The notes under the pieces: generated by a model
Seen by the model: the letters and a program-made list of their open reading frames with translations, nothing else
Databases searched by the model: none
Told to the model about the DNA's origin: nothing
NCBI GenBank assembly: GCA_011170375.1
Contig: DUEV01000002.1
Location: forward strand, 327,052-359,279
DNA from: Dehalococcoidia bacterium
Lineage (GTDB): Bacteria > Chloroflexota > Dehalococcoidia > Dehalococcoidales > Fen-1064
Length of the DNA stretch: 32,228 nt
Reading direction: 5' to 3'
Shown here: piece by piece, positions 16,639 through 24,611 of the stretch
Position numbering within the stretch: the first letter of the stretch is position 1
Layout: every line of letters starts with the position of its first letter
Program-made: the position numbers and the translations under genes

Positions 16639-17022
16639 ATGAGGAAGAGGTATTTTATTGGTGGGGGTATCCTTGCCGTGGCAGTCGGCCTTCTGGTATA
16701 CGCTAGCCTGGGTAGTGCGGTCAGCTACTACCTGACGGTTAGTGAACTCCTAGATAAAGGCAGCGAGTTATACGGAGAACGGGTACGGGTGGCTGGAAAG
16801 GTGGCCAACAACTCCATCGAGTGGGATGCCGATACCCTTGAGCTAGGTTTTGTTATTACCGAGGGCGGTGAGGACCTGCTGGTTGTATATGAAGGTGCCC
16901 GGCCCAGCGGTCTCAAGGAGGATTCCAATGTCCTCGTGGAGGGTGAGTATCGCTCAGATAACACGTTTCAGGCGAGTACAATCATTCTGAAATGTCCCTC
17001 GAAATATGAACCAGAAGAGTGA
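16639..17022 (+). CDS. ccmE: Cytochrome c maturation heme chaperone CcmE, CxxxY variant
   Basis: A membrane-anchored OB-fold heme chaperone of 127 residues. The anchor is residues 5-22. The OB-fold core contains VSELLDKGSELYGERVRVAGKV-like strands (34-54). The usual heme-binding HxxxY is replaced by C119-P-S-K-Y123, so heme would attach through cysteine. This variant is known from Desulfovibrio and archaeal System I* clusters that lack CcmG and CcmH, which fits this operon. Translation starts at an ATG preceded by GGGAAGAG. The gene ends four bases before the ccmF start. Confidence 0.93.
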   Translation: MRKRYFIGGGILAVAVGLLVYASLGSAVSYYLTVSELLDKGSELYGERVRVAGKVANNSIEWDADTLELGFVITEGGEDLLVVYEGARPSGLKEDSNVLVEGEYRSDNTFQASTIILKCPSKYEPEE

Positions 17023-17025
17023 TTA

Positions 17026-19011
17026 TTGGGTACAGCAGAAATAGGGCAGGGCGCCATAATACTGGCATTTCTGGCGGCAATCGTATCGGTGGTAGTCGCT
17101 GGGATTGGTGCTTACACAAGTTCTCGCCGGCTCATATCAATCACCCGAATTTCTGTTATCAGTATTGCCGCATTTTATAGTCTGGCTCTGGCCACGGCTG
17201 TATTTGCCTTTCTTACCAGAGACTACAGCCTCCGCATCGTATCCGCACACGTTGACAGCAACTTACCTGCCTCCTATGCCTTGAGCGCTTTGTATGCTGA
17301 TAAAGCTGGCTCAATGTTGCTCTGGGGATGGCTGATTTCACTTTTCTCTGCTCTTATAGCCTTTCGAAAGCACGAGTACGATAATTCAATCTTACCTCAC
17401 ATGCTCTGTATCCTAGCGGCGATACAGGTGTTCTTTCTGGCAATGGTGACCTTCGTGGGCAACGTCTTTGAGCAGAACCCGACCCCGGTCACCGAAGGAA
17501 TTGGTCTGAATCCTTGGCTTCAGAATATTGCCATGCTGGTACATCCGCCGGTGCTCTATATATCCTTTGCTGCGGTGTCCGTCGTCTTTGCCATGATAAT
17601 AGCTTCGCTCATCACCCGTACCCCCGATGACCAGTGGGTGAGGTGGGTCAGACGCTGGACGCTGTTTGGCTGGTGTACGCTGGGAATAGGTAATCTGATA
17701 GGAATGTGGTGGTCATATAATGAGCTGGGGTGGGGAGGTTACTGGGCCTGGGACCCGGTGGAGAACGCCGGTCTTATGCCGTGGTTTTTGATAACAGCCT
17801 TCATCCACTCAATTTCGGTCCAGAGACAGCGGAATCGTCTGCGGAGATGGAGTCTAGTGCTCGCTATCTTTACTTTTGAATTTACCCTGCTCATTCCCTT
17901 CATTACACACGGAGGCATTGAGTCACCGTTACACGGCTTTATACACTCGTATTTTCCGCCCTATATACTGGCGGCAATATTGATTACGCTGGCCGGTTCT
18001 CTGGGGCTACTTTATATTCGCCGTAAAGACTTGCAGAGGGATGAGAGGTCTTTTTCACTCGTCTCCAGAGAAGGGGCGTTTCTGGCTACCAATATCATTC
18101 TGGTACTGCTGACAGTGGTTGTCCTTATTGGAACAGTCCTCCCGAGGATAGTCGAGCTATTTAGCGGGACAAGGATAGCCATCGACCGCAGTTTCTATGA
18201 CCGGGTAGCCGGGCCGATTATGCTCGTGCTGGTGTTTTTCATGGGTGTCTGTCCCTTACTAGGCTGGGCTAAAACTTCGTGGAAATCCGCAAAGAGTAGT
18301 TTCCTGTTTAGTTTACTGGCCGCGCTGCTCGTTGCGGTAGTTGTTCTGATTGTTGGCGGTGGTAAGTGGTACGTTATCTCAGCGATAGTATGCTGCTTTC
18401 CTTTTTTTGTTATCTTGCTGGAATGGTTCCGGGGGGCGAGAGCCCGGCACCAGGGCCGGAAAGAGAATTACTTCAGGGCATCGCTGGCCCTGCTCGACAG
18501 TAATCGCCCGAAGTACGGTGGTTTTCTGGTTCATATCGGTATTATTCTGATAGCCCTCGGTATCGTGGTCTCGTCTTTCTACAGTGTGGAGAAGGTGTCG
18601 ACCCTGGACATCGGCCAGTCAATGAAGGTTGGTGATTATGACTTGACCTACGATGAGCTACTCTTAAAACAGGACAACGTGAAGATAAGCACTATCGCTA
18701 CGATATCCATGAGCAAGCAAGGCCGCCTGATTGGTGAGGTATATCCAGAGAACAATTATTGGTTCTACTATAGTCCCATATTGAATGAAACCTTTCGTGA
18801 GGTAGCTGTTCGTACCACACCTGCTGAGGATGTTTTCGTTTATCTGTGGTGGACCAGTTTTGACCAGCAGGATAAATCCGCTACAATCATTGCTATGGTA
18901 AACCCTCTGGTTGTCTGGATATGGGCGGGAGGCGGATTTCTATTGCTGGGTGGAGCCATTGCTTTTTCTCACCAGGACAAACGTGAGTCTCAGCATAAGG
19001 ATAGACGATGA
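17026..19011 (+). CDS. ccmF: Heme lyase subunit CcmF
   Basis: A polytopic membrane protein of 661 residues that joins heme from CcmE to apocytochrome CxxCH cysteines. The WWD heme-handling domain is clear (WWSYNELGWGGYWAWDPVEN near residues 225-245), as are the HVDSNLP and LVHPPVLY segments with conserved external histidines. A large soluble loop precedes the last membrane helix. The start is TTG at 17026, four bases after the ccmE stop; coupling with ccmE may offset the weak start. It overlaps the next gene by four bases (ATGA). Confidence 0.95.
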   Translation: MGTAEIGQGAIILAFLAAIVSVVVAGIGAYTSSRRLISITRISVISIAAFYSLALATAVFAFLTRDYSLRIVSAHVDSNLPASYALSALYADKAGSMLLWGWLISLFSALIAFRKHEYDNSILPHMLCILAAIQVFFLAMVTFVGNVFEQNPTPVTEGIGLNPWLQNIAMLVHPPVLYISFAAVSVVFAMIIASLITRTPDDQWVRWVRRWTLFGWCTLGIGNLIGMWWSYNELGWGGYWAWDPVENAGLMPWFLITAFIHSISVQRQRNRLRRWSLVLAIFTFEFTLLIPFITHGGIESPLHGFIHSYFPPYILAAILITLAGSLGLLYIRRKDLQRDERSFSLVSREGAFLATNIILVLLTVVVLIGTVLPRIVELFSGTRIAIDRSFYDRVAGPIMLVLVFFMGVCPLLGWAKTSWKSAKSSFLFSLLAALLVAVVVLIVGGGKWYVISAIVCCFPFFVILLEWFRGARARHQGRKENYFRASLALLDSNRPKYGGFLVHIGIILIALGIVVSSFYSVEKVSTLDIGQSMKVGDYDLTYDELLLKQDNVKISTIATISMSKQGRLIGEVYPENNYWFYYSPILNETFREVAVRTTPAEDVFVYLWWTSFDQQDKSATIIAMVNPLVVWIWAGGGFLLLGGAIAFSHQDKRESQHKDRR

Positions 19012-20000
19012 AGAAGCTGATATATCTATCGGTGATTCTGCTTGCTCTGGTATTACCGGGGAATGTTAGTGCTCAGGGCATAGAGCAAGGGGTGATTGAG
19101 GGACAGGTGGTCAATGAGACTGAGGGTGGAGGTAGCGTCGCCGACTTGGATGTTGCCCTGATTGCCCTCGTTGATGGCGAAGCAAGGGAGATTCTGACCG
19201 ATATAACGGATGGCGAGGGTAAGTTCCGTTTTACAGATATTTCGGTAGCAGAGACTTATCTGGTAAGGGTCTGCTATATGCAGATTGACTACTACTACCC
19301 GATTGAATTCAGTGCCGACGAGACGGAAAAATCTATCGAAGTCCCGGTTTGTGACACAACTACAAGCGACCAATCGATAAGGGCCTATTTTTTAAAGGTA
19401 ATCCTACACGCTGAGGATGGCTATTTCTCAGTGACGGAAGTAATATGGCTGCTTAACGATGGTGATAAGACCTACATTGGCTCGGAGGAGACCAGTTTCG
19501 GGGAAATACAGGGGACACTAGTATTCACGCTACCAGAGGGTGCCACTGATTTCGAGGTACTGGAAGAGTCGGTAGGAGACTACTTCCTTATCGACAATAC
19601 CACTGTTACCAATACATTGATTTTTCCGCCGGGTGAGAAGGAAATTATCTTCTCTTACAATTTAGATACCCCGAGCTCTGGCGATTTGGTCATTGAACTG
19701 TTTACGGATTATCCCACTGATGCCCTCCACGTTATGGTTCAAGGAGAGGATATCGAAGTTGCCAGTACCCGATTAAACCCGGCCGACCCAATAATGATGG
19801 ACACTGGCGAGCAGTTCATACACTTCGTGGGGGATAGTCTTAGTCGAGGTGATACCGTAGATATCCGTCTTTCGAGTTTAGCGGGGGATACTAACTCGAC
19901 ACCCATCATCCTTGGGGCTATTGCGGCTGTGGTGATTATTGGTTTTGGCACTTACTATTTGATGAGAAAGAGAGCACAGGCTTCGTCACCGACCAAATAA
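19008..20000 (+). CDS. Exported membrane-anchored protein of unknown function within the ccm operon
   Basis: A 330-residue protein with a signal peptide (1-22, ending SAQ). A carboxypeptidase-regulatory-like or CNA-B-like beta-sandwich follows at about 28-120 (IEGQVVNETEGG, DGEGKFRFTDI), then a second beta-rich region of about 170 residues. One C-terminal membrane helix (about 300-318) ends in MRKRAQ. Two cysteines (about 88 and 114) are present, but not as CxxC, so it is not a CcmH or CcmG homologue by motif. Four-base overlap with ccmF and proximity to ccmA place it firmly in the maturation operon. It may present apocytochrome or stand in for missing CcmH functions; that is speculation. Confidence 0.8.
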   Translation: MKKLIYLSVILLALVLPGNVSAQGIEQGVIEGQVVNETEGGGSVADLDVALIALVDGEAREILTDITDGEGKFRFTDISVAETYLVRVCYMQIDYYYPIEFSADETEKSIEVPVCDTTTSDQSIRAYFLKVILHAEDGYFSVTEVIWLLNDGDKTYIGSEETSFGEIQGTLVFTLPEGATDFEVLEESVGDYFLIDNTTVTNTLIFPPGEKEIIFSYNLDTPSSGDLVIELFTDYPTDALHVMVQGEDIEVASTRLNPADPIMMDTGEQFIHFVGDSLSRGDTVDIRLSSLAGDTNSTPIILGAIAAVVIIGFGTYYLMRKRAQASSPTK

Positions 20001-20027
20001 GACCGCCTGAGGCCGTAGATATAAATA

Positions 20028-20765
20028 ATGAATAAAACGGAACCTGAATTGACCACATGGGCTATTGAGGTCGAGGCACTTAGTAAGTCATTCGGGAATA
20101 ATCGTGCCCTGAGCGATATTGACCTGAAGGTTGGCCGGGGTGAACATGTGACTGTCTTTGGTCCAAATGGTGCCGGGAAGACTACTCTGGTCAGGATTCT
20201 GTCTACACTCAGCAAGCCATCTACCGGTATGGTGCGCATGGACGGTGAGGATATCCGTAGTGACCCTGCTAAAATCAGACGGCGGATAGGTATGGTCAGT
20301 CATGAGACCTTCCTTTATGACGACCTGACCGTATATGAGAACCTCAAATTCTACGGGAAGATGTATGGCATCCCTTCTCTGGAAGAACACATCCACGAGG
20401 TTGTGTCCCAGGTAAAGCTGGAATCTCGTCTGTACGACCGGGTGGGCATACTATCGCATGGTATGCAGCAACGGGTTTCCATTGCGCGGGCAATGATTCA
20501 TAGTCCGTCAGTAATGTTTCTGGATGAGCCGGAAGTGGGGCTTGACCCGCGGGCTGTTATTATGCTGAGGGACGTGCTGGAATCAATTAACACACCAGAG
20601 CGCACGGTAGTGATGACCACCCATAATCTGAAGCAGGGGCTTGAGATGGGAGACAGGGTGGTTATTCTCAACAGAGGTAAAATCGTGTATCAGGCCTCCA
20701 AGGGCGATATTGATATGGCGAATTTCCCGGAGGTCTACGAGCATTATACAGGGACGGCTGAATGA
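20028..20765 (+). CDS. ccmA: Heme-exporter ABC ATPase CcmA
   Basis: A cytoplasmic ATPase of 245 residues that powers release of holo-CcmE from CcmC. Walker A is GPNGAGKTT (45-53), the ABC signature is LSHGMQQR (142-149), and Walker B is SVMFLDEPEVGLDP (161-174). The signature has H in place of the usual GG context (LSHGMQQR), a common CcmA variation. Assignment as CcmA over other ABC ATPases rests on its four-base overlap with ccmB and the surrounding ccm genes. No good ribosome site is seen before the ATG. Confidence 0.92.
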   Translation: MNKTEPELTTWAIEVEALSKSFGNNRALSDIDLKVGRGEHVTVFGPNGAGKTTLVRILSTLSKPSTGMVRMDGEDIRSDPAKIRRRIGMVSHETFLYDDLTVYENLKFYGKMYGIPSLEEHIHEVVSQVKLESRLYDRVGILSHGMQQRVSIARAMIHSPSVMFLDEPEVGLDPRAVIMLRDVLESINTPERTVVMTTHNLKQGLEMGDRVVILNRGKIVYQASKGDIDMANFPEVYEHYTGTAE

Positions 20766-21436
20766 AAGGTTCAGTAGGCAAGATATTTACCATCTTCTGG
20801 AAGGACATCCTGCTGGAAATCAGGACTAAAGAGATTATTACCTCCGTATTGGTCTTTGCACTGCTGGTGCTGGTGATTTTTAATTTCGCCTTTGAGCCTG
20901 AAACGGCTACCATGGGTCTGGTGGCTCCGGGGATTCTGTGGGTGGCCTTTACTTTTGCCGGTGTACTTGGCCTTAACCGGGTCTTTGCGATAGAAAGGGG
21001 GAATTCTCGCCTGGCAGGACTATTACTCTGTCCTGTAGACCATATGGTCATCTACTGGGGAAAGCTGCTGGGTAGTTTTACTTTTATGCTGGCTATTGAA
21101 ATTGTTGTTACGCCAATATTCCTGGCCCTGTTGAATTTGCCACTCCTTCTGCCGAGACTGATTTTAATCATTGTGCTGGCAACGCTGGGATTCACTTCGG
21201 TGGGCACGCTGTTCTCGGCCTTGGCCATTAATATCAGGGCACGGGATATCATGCTGCCGATTCTCTTCTTACCCATCGTGGTTCCGGTCGTCATTGCCGC
21301 AGTGGAAGCAACGGTGGTGGTATTGCAGGGTGACCCCTGGGGAGACATGTTGACCTGGCTGCAAATAATGATAGCTTTCGATATAATCTACCTGGTGGTG
21401 TCAACCCTGGTCTTCCAATACGTGGTTGAGGCATAA
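20762..21436 (+). CDS. ccmB: Heme-exporter membrane subunit CcmB
   Basis: A hydrophobic permease of 224 residues with about six membrane segments. The opening FTIFWKDILLEIRTKEIITS is typical of CcmB (inner-membrane partner of CcmA). It overlaps ccmA by four bases (ATGA) and is followed after 28 bases by ccmC, the usual order in ccm clusters. Confidence 0.93.
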   Translation: MKGSVGKIFTIFWKDILLEIRTKEIITSVLVFALLVLVIFNFAFEPETATMGLVAPGILWVAFTFAGVLGLNRVFAIERGNSRLAGLLLCPVDHMVIYWGKLLGSFTFMLAIEIVVTPIFLALLNLPLLLPRLILIIVLATLGFTSVGTLFSALAINIRARDIMLPILFLPIVVPVVIAAVEATVVVLQGDPWGDMLTWLQIMIAFDIIYLVVSTLVFQYVVEA

Positions 21437-21464
21437 AACACTTCAAAACCTAGGAGATATGTAT

Positions 21465-22145
21465 ATGGACGGTAGAGGTGCTCTGAGGCATTATATCCTA
21501 GTCGGTCTGGGCTTTGCTCTGATGGTAGCCGCCCTCTACATGGTTTTCATATATGTGCCGACCGATAAGAACACTGGAGCCGTGCAGAGAATATTCTACT
21601 TCCACGTCCCTCTGGCCTGGATTGGTTTCCTGGCGTTCTTCGTTGTCTTCGTATGCAGTATTCTCTACCTAACGAAGCGAGATATAAAATGGGATGTGAT
21701 TGCCACTGCTTCGGCGGAGGTCGGTGTCGTTTTCACATCCTTAGTTTTGCTTACCGGGAGTATTTGGGCAAAGGCAGCCTGGGGTATATGGTGGACCTGG
21801 GACGCGCGGCTGACAGCCACTCTGGTTCTATGGTTTACTTATGTGGCCTATCTGCTGGTACGACACTATGTTACTGAAGACAGCCAGCGTGCCAGGCTCA
21901 GTGCCGTGCTTGGTATTGTTGGTTTCATCGATGTACCAATCGTGGCTCTGGCGGTGATGCTATGGCGTACTCAACATCCAGGTGCAATGATATTCGAGGG
22001 TGGGCTTGCTCCTTCCATGCTTGCTACGTTGATTGTGTGCATTGCTGCATTCACTGTTTTCTATATCATTCTGGTTACTCAGAGCACTCGTCTCAAGAAC
22101 ATGGAAACGGATATCAGGGATATAAAAAATAGCAAGATAGATTAG
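21465..22145 (+). CDS. ccmC: Heme-handling protein CcmC
   Basis: A six-helix membrane protein that loads heme onto CcmE. It has the WWD signature WGIWWTWDARLT and external histidines in FYFHVPLAW and RTQHPG. The open frame extends upstream to a TTG at 21426 inside ccmB, but the ATG at 21465 has AGGAG at the correct 8-base spacing; the ATG at 21459 is too close to that site. From 21465 the product is 226 residues. It is followed seven bases later by ccmD. Confidence 0.93.
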   Translation: MDGRGALRHYILVGLGFALMVAALYMVFIYVPTDKNTGAVQRIFYFHVPLAWIGFLAFFVVFVCSILYLTKRDIKWDVIATASAEVGVVFTSLVLLTGSIWAKAAWGIWWTWDARLTATLVLWFTYVAYLLVRHYVTEDSQRARLSAVLGIVGFIDVPIVALAVMLWRTQHPGAMIFEGGLAPSMLATLIVCIAAFTVFYIILVTQSTRLKNMETDIRDIKNSKID

Positions 22146-22152
22146 GAGAGTA

Positions 22153-22344
22153 ATGAACATGGACAATTTGGGCTATCTTTTTGCGGCTTATACTATTATC
22201 TGGGCGTTTGTCTTCGGGTACGTATTTTTTCTGTACTACAAGCAGAGAAAACTGCGACAACAGATGGACTTACTTAAAGACTCAATAGGTGAGCAGCCGA
22301 ATAAGGACGTGGCCAAAGTAAATACCGATGACAATGCCGGCTGA
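22153..22344 (+). CDS. ccmD: Small membrane protein CcmD
   Basis: 63 residues: one membrane helix (about 8-28), then a basic segment (KQRKLRQQMDLL) on the cytoplasmic side, which is the standard CcmD layout. CcmD holds CcmE to the CcmABC complex. AGGAG precedes the first ATG; a second ATG two codons later is also possible. It is the last ccm gene in the window. Confidence 0.85.
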   Translation: MNMDNLGYLFAAYTIIWAFVFGYVFFLYYKQRKLRQQMDLLKDSIGEQPNKDVAKVNTDDNAG

Positions 22345-22392
22345 TTGAGTTAGTAACAAAATCGACATTGGTATCGAAAAGGAGGGAAAGAA

Positions 22393-23397
22393 ATGTGGGA
22401 TGCTTCTAAATGCGACCTTTGTGGAGATTGCCTGACAAAGTGCCTCTATATCGACTATGACAGGGAAAAGGCCGTATCGGACATTAAAGCACTCATGGAG
22501 GGCAAGGAGTCTGAGATAGTAAGCAGGTGCATTACCTGTTGTGCCTGTCGTGAATATTGCCCTACTGGGGCTGACCCGCTTAGTCTTATTATAAGCGCGG
22601 TGGAAAAGGCGGGAGTTTTTCCGATCAGTGAAGAAGAGCTGACTAAAACCAGCTTTGAAGCCCCCACTGAGGTAATACCTGGTGACGCGACCCGACCGGC
22701 CCTTTCGATATGCACGATGGAGCGCTATATCTCCGAAGGGGCGCTTGATGGCCAACTGTTCGAGGGGATGACTCTGGTAAAGGGAGGAGACTACTACTGT
22801 CTTATTGGCTGGGAGCATTTCGGTAAGGAAAGCTCCATTGAGAAGTATGCCCGCCGGTTTATTGATAACCTGGCGAGCCTGAACAAAGACATTGTCTTTC
22901 TCCATGATGACTGCTATGCCATGGTGCACGCCAAAGTCAAGGACTATGGCATCGAAGTGCCCTTCAAATACATGCATATTTTTGAATACCTGCGCAACTA
23001 CCTCAGGGACCACCGGAGCAGCATCAGCAGTCTGGGTAAGAAGATAGCCTATCAGCAGCCCTGCGCGTCACGATATACGCCTGAGAAGAATGTCTTTCTC
23101 GATGAGATCCTTGAATTGATAGGGGTGGAGCGTCCACCCCGTAAATATGAGCGTGAGACTGCCCTCTGCTGTACGGCTCCTATCATTGCTAGCAGGCTGG
23201 AGATGGCAGTCGAGTTCCAGGAAAAGAATGTCAGAGACGCTATTGAATGCGGGGCCGATGCTCTGGTGACCCTGTGTCCCGTATGCGACCGCGTCATGCG
23301 ACGACCCACCGGCCAGCTTGGACTGACGAAAATCTATATTACCGACTTATGCCGTATTGCCCTCGGAGAGAAGCCCTGGCCGGCAGAAGCTAGCTGA
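22393..23397 (+). CDS. HdrC-HdrB-like fusion iron-sulfur protein, copy 1
   Basis: A cytoplasmic iron-sulfur protein of 334 residues. The N-terminal ferredoxin part has two cysteine groups (CDLCGDCLTKC near 8-18 and CITCCACREYCP near 46-57), as in HdrC. The C-terminal part is HdrB-like with a C...CC...CxxC pattern: PCAS, ALCCTAP, TLCPVC. The usual CCGG is CCTA here, so the noncubane cluster site may be altered. The first CCG half keeps only HDDCYA. AAGGAGG lies before the ATG, 48 bases after ccmD, so it may be read through from the ccm operon. Its paralogue is at 24612. Electron acceptor and partner are unknown; disulfide or quinone reduction is a plausible class of reaction. Confidence 0.82.
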   Translation: MWDASKCDLCGDCLTKCLYIDYDREKAVSDIKALMEGKESEIVSRCITCCACREYCPTGADPLSLIISAVEKAGVFPISEEELTKTSFEAPTEVIPGDATRPALSICTMERYISEGALDGQLFEGMTLVKGGDYYCLIGWEHFGKESSIEKYARRFIDNLASLNKDIVFLHDDCYAMVHAKVKDYGIEVPFKYMHIFEYLRNYLRDHRSSISSLGKKIAYQQPCASRYTPEKNVFLDEILELIGVERPPRKYERETALCCTAPIIASRLEMAVEFQEKNVRDAIECGADALVTLCPVCDRVMRRPTGQLGLTKIYITDLCRIALGEKPWPAEAS

Positions 23398-23422
23398 AAG
23401 GACTGGATTAGGGAGGTTCTAA

Positions 23423-24499
23423 ATGCAGATAAGGCCACCGTTCATGGTTTCCTACAGCATCACTACGAAGTGCAATCTGAAGTGTAAACACTGCTACAGC
23501 AGCTCGGTTGAGGAGGCAGCCCCCGACGAGCTTTCAACTGAAGAGGCATTTAAGCTCGTAGATGATTTGTCTGAATGGGGCATAGGTCTACTAATTATCG
23601 ATGGCGGTGAGCCACTGTGTCGTGAGGACCTTCTGGAAATATTGAAATACGCCTCGTCTAAAGGGATACGAACCACAATCGGGAGTAACGGTACTCTTAT
23701 TACCGAGGAGATGGCCAGAAAATTGGTAGAGGTTGGTGTTATGGCAGTGGCTGTATCGGTCGATGGAGCCGACGCCCGGACACACGACTCCTTCAGAGGC
23801 ATAGACGGTGCTTTTGAGGAGACCTTCAAGGGATTAAAGGCGTGCCGTAATGCTAACCTTCCCTTTCAGCTCAATATGGTCATAAGGAAGGATACTTTGT
23901 CGCAGCTTGAGGATATGCTTCGCCTGGCAGTCGAGTGTGGTGCTAATGCTGCTGAACTCTTCGACCTGGTGGCGGCTGGAAGAGCTCAGGAAGAGTCCAG
24001 GGATCAGGTACTAAGTCTGGATGAGAGAAGGCAAGCAATGGAGTTTCTGGCTGACGCTCAGGCAGATTACCCCCTGATAATAAGGGTTCCTGCCTGCCCC
24101 ATGTATCCCCTTCTCCTTCAGCAGAAAAACGTAAAGCCTAAACACTTCCCCGCCGAAATGTTGCAAAGGGTACCTTATTATAGCAGGGGTTGTGCTGCCG
24201 GTATGCCGATGGGCTATGTTATGGTTCAATCAAATGGTGAAGTGAACCCCTGTATGTTGCTCCAGATTAACCTCGGTAATATCAGAGAGCAGAGCATTAC
24301 TACTATCTGGGAGACTTCGCCACAGTTAGCTCAACTCAGGCAAAGAGAGTTGCTCAAAGGTGAGTGTGGTGTTTGTGACTGTAAACTCACCTGCTCTGGT
24401 TGCCGGGGCAGGGCCTATGAAGAGACCGGTGATGTGATGGCCACCGATCCCGGTTGCTGGATTGCACCCGAGTTGACTGGAGGGAAAGGGAATAAGTAG
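23423..24499 (+). CDS. Radical SAM/SPASM domain protein
   Basis: A radical SAM enzyme of 358 residues. The [4Fe-4S]-SAM site is C17, C21, C24 (CNLKCKHCY), followed by a GGEP motif at 61-64. A C-terminal SPASM-type region carries the auxiliary cluster cysteines: CAAG, NPCMLL, CGVCDCKLTCSGC, DPGC. The stretch SGCRGRAYEETGD with DPGC resembles the NirJ/AhbC/AhbD heme-modifying subgroup, which would fit next to cytochrome maturation genes. The N-terminus is not diagnostic, so peptide maturation or cofactor modification of the neighbouring Hdr-like proteins is also open. GGGAGG lies before the ATG. The stop codon is inside a hairpin. Confidence 0.85.
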   Translation: MQIRPPFMVSYSITTKCNLKCKHCYSSSVEEAAPDELSTEEAFKLVDDLSEWGIGLLIIDGGEPLCREDLLEILKYASSKGIRTTIGSNGTLITEEMARKLVEVGVMAVAVSVDGADARTHDSFRGIDGAFEETFKGLKACRNANLPFQLNMVIRKDTLSQLEDMLRLAVECGANAAELFDLVAAGRAQEESRDQVLSLDERRQAMEFLADAQADYPLIIRVPACPMYPLLLQQKNVKPKHFPAEMLQRVPYYSRGCAAGMPMGYVMVQSNGEVNPCMLLQINLGNIREQSITTIWETSPQLAQLRQRELLKGECGVCDCKLTCSGCRGRAYEETGDVMATDPGCWIAPELTGGKGNK

Positions 24500-24519
24500 T
24501 GATAAGCTTATCGCTACTT
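24494..24519. terminator. Hairpin embracing the stop codon of the radical SAM gene
   Basis: AAGTAGTGATAA pairs with TTATCGCTACTT (11 of 12 canonical plus one G-U), centred on GC. It contains the TAG stop. No clean T-run follows, so it may weaken rather than end transcription before the promoter that starts immediately after. Confidence 0.45.
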
Positions 24520-24546
24520 GGAAGTTTATTGATTAGTTACTATATT
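24518..24546 (+). promoter_or_regulatory. Candidate promoter for the HdrCB-like/GlcD/Etf transcription unit
   Basis: TTGGAA (24518-24523), a 17-base spacer and TATATT (24541-24546) lie about 65 bases before the ATG at 24612. This is the only sizeable gap (112 bases) between ccmE and etfA, which supports a new transcription start here. Confidence 0.55.
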
Positions 24547-24611
24547 AGGAGTAGGATGTGTTTGGCCGTGGTGGCCTTCGGCATATAGTAGTGCTAGTCG
24601 GAGGGTAAAGC

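Noticed and set aside
19008..20000. CcmH or CcmI homologue
   Set aside because: It has no LRCxxC motif and no TPR repeats; the two cysteines are about 26 residues apart and the fold looks all-beta.
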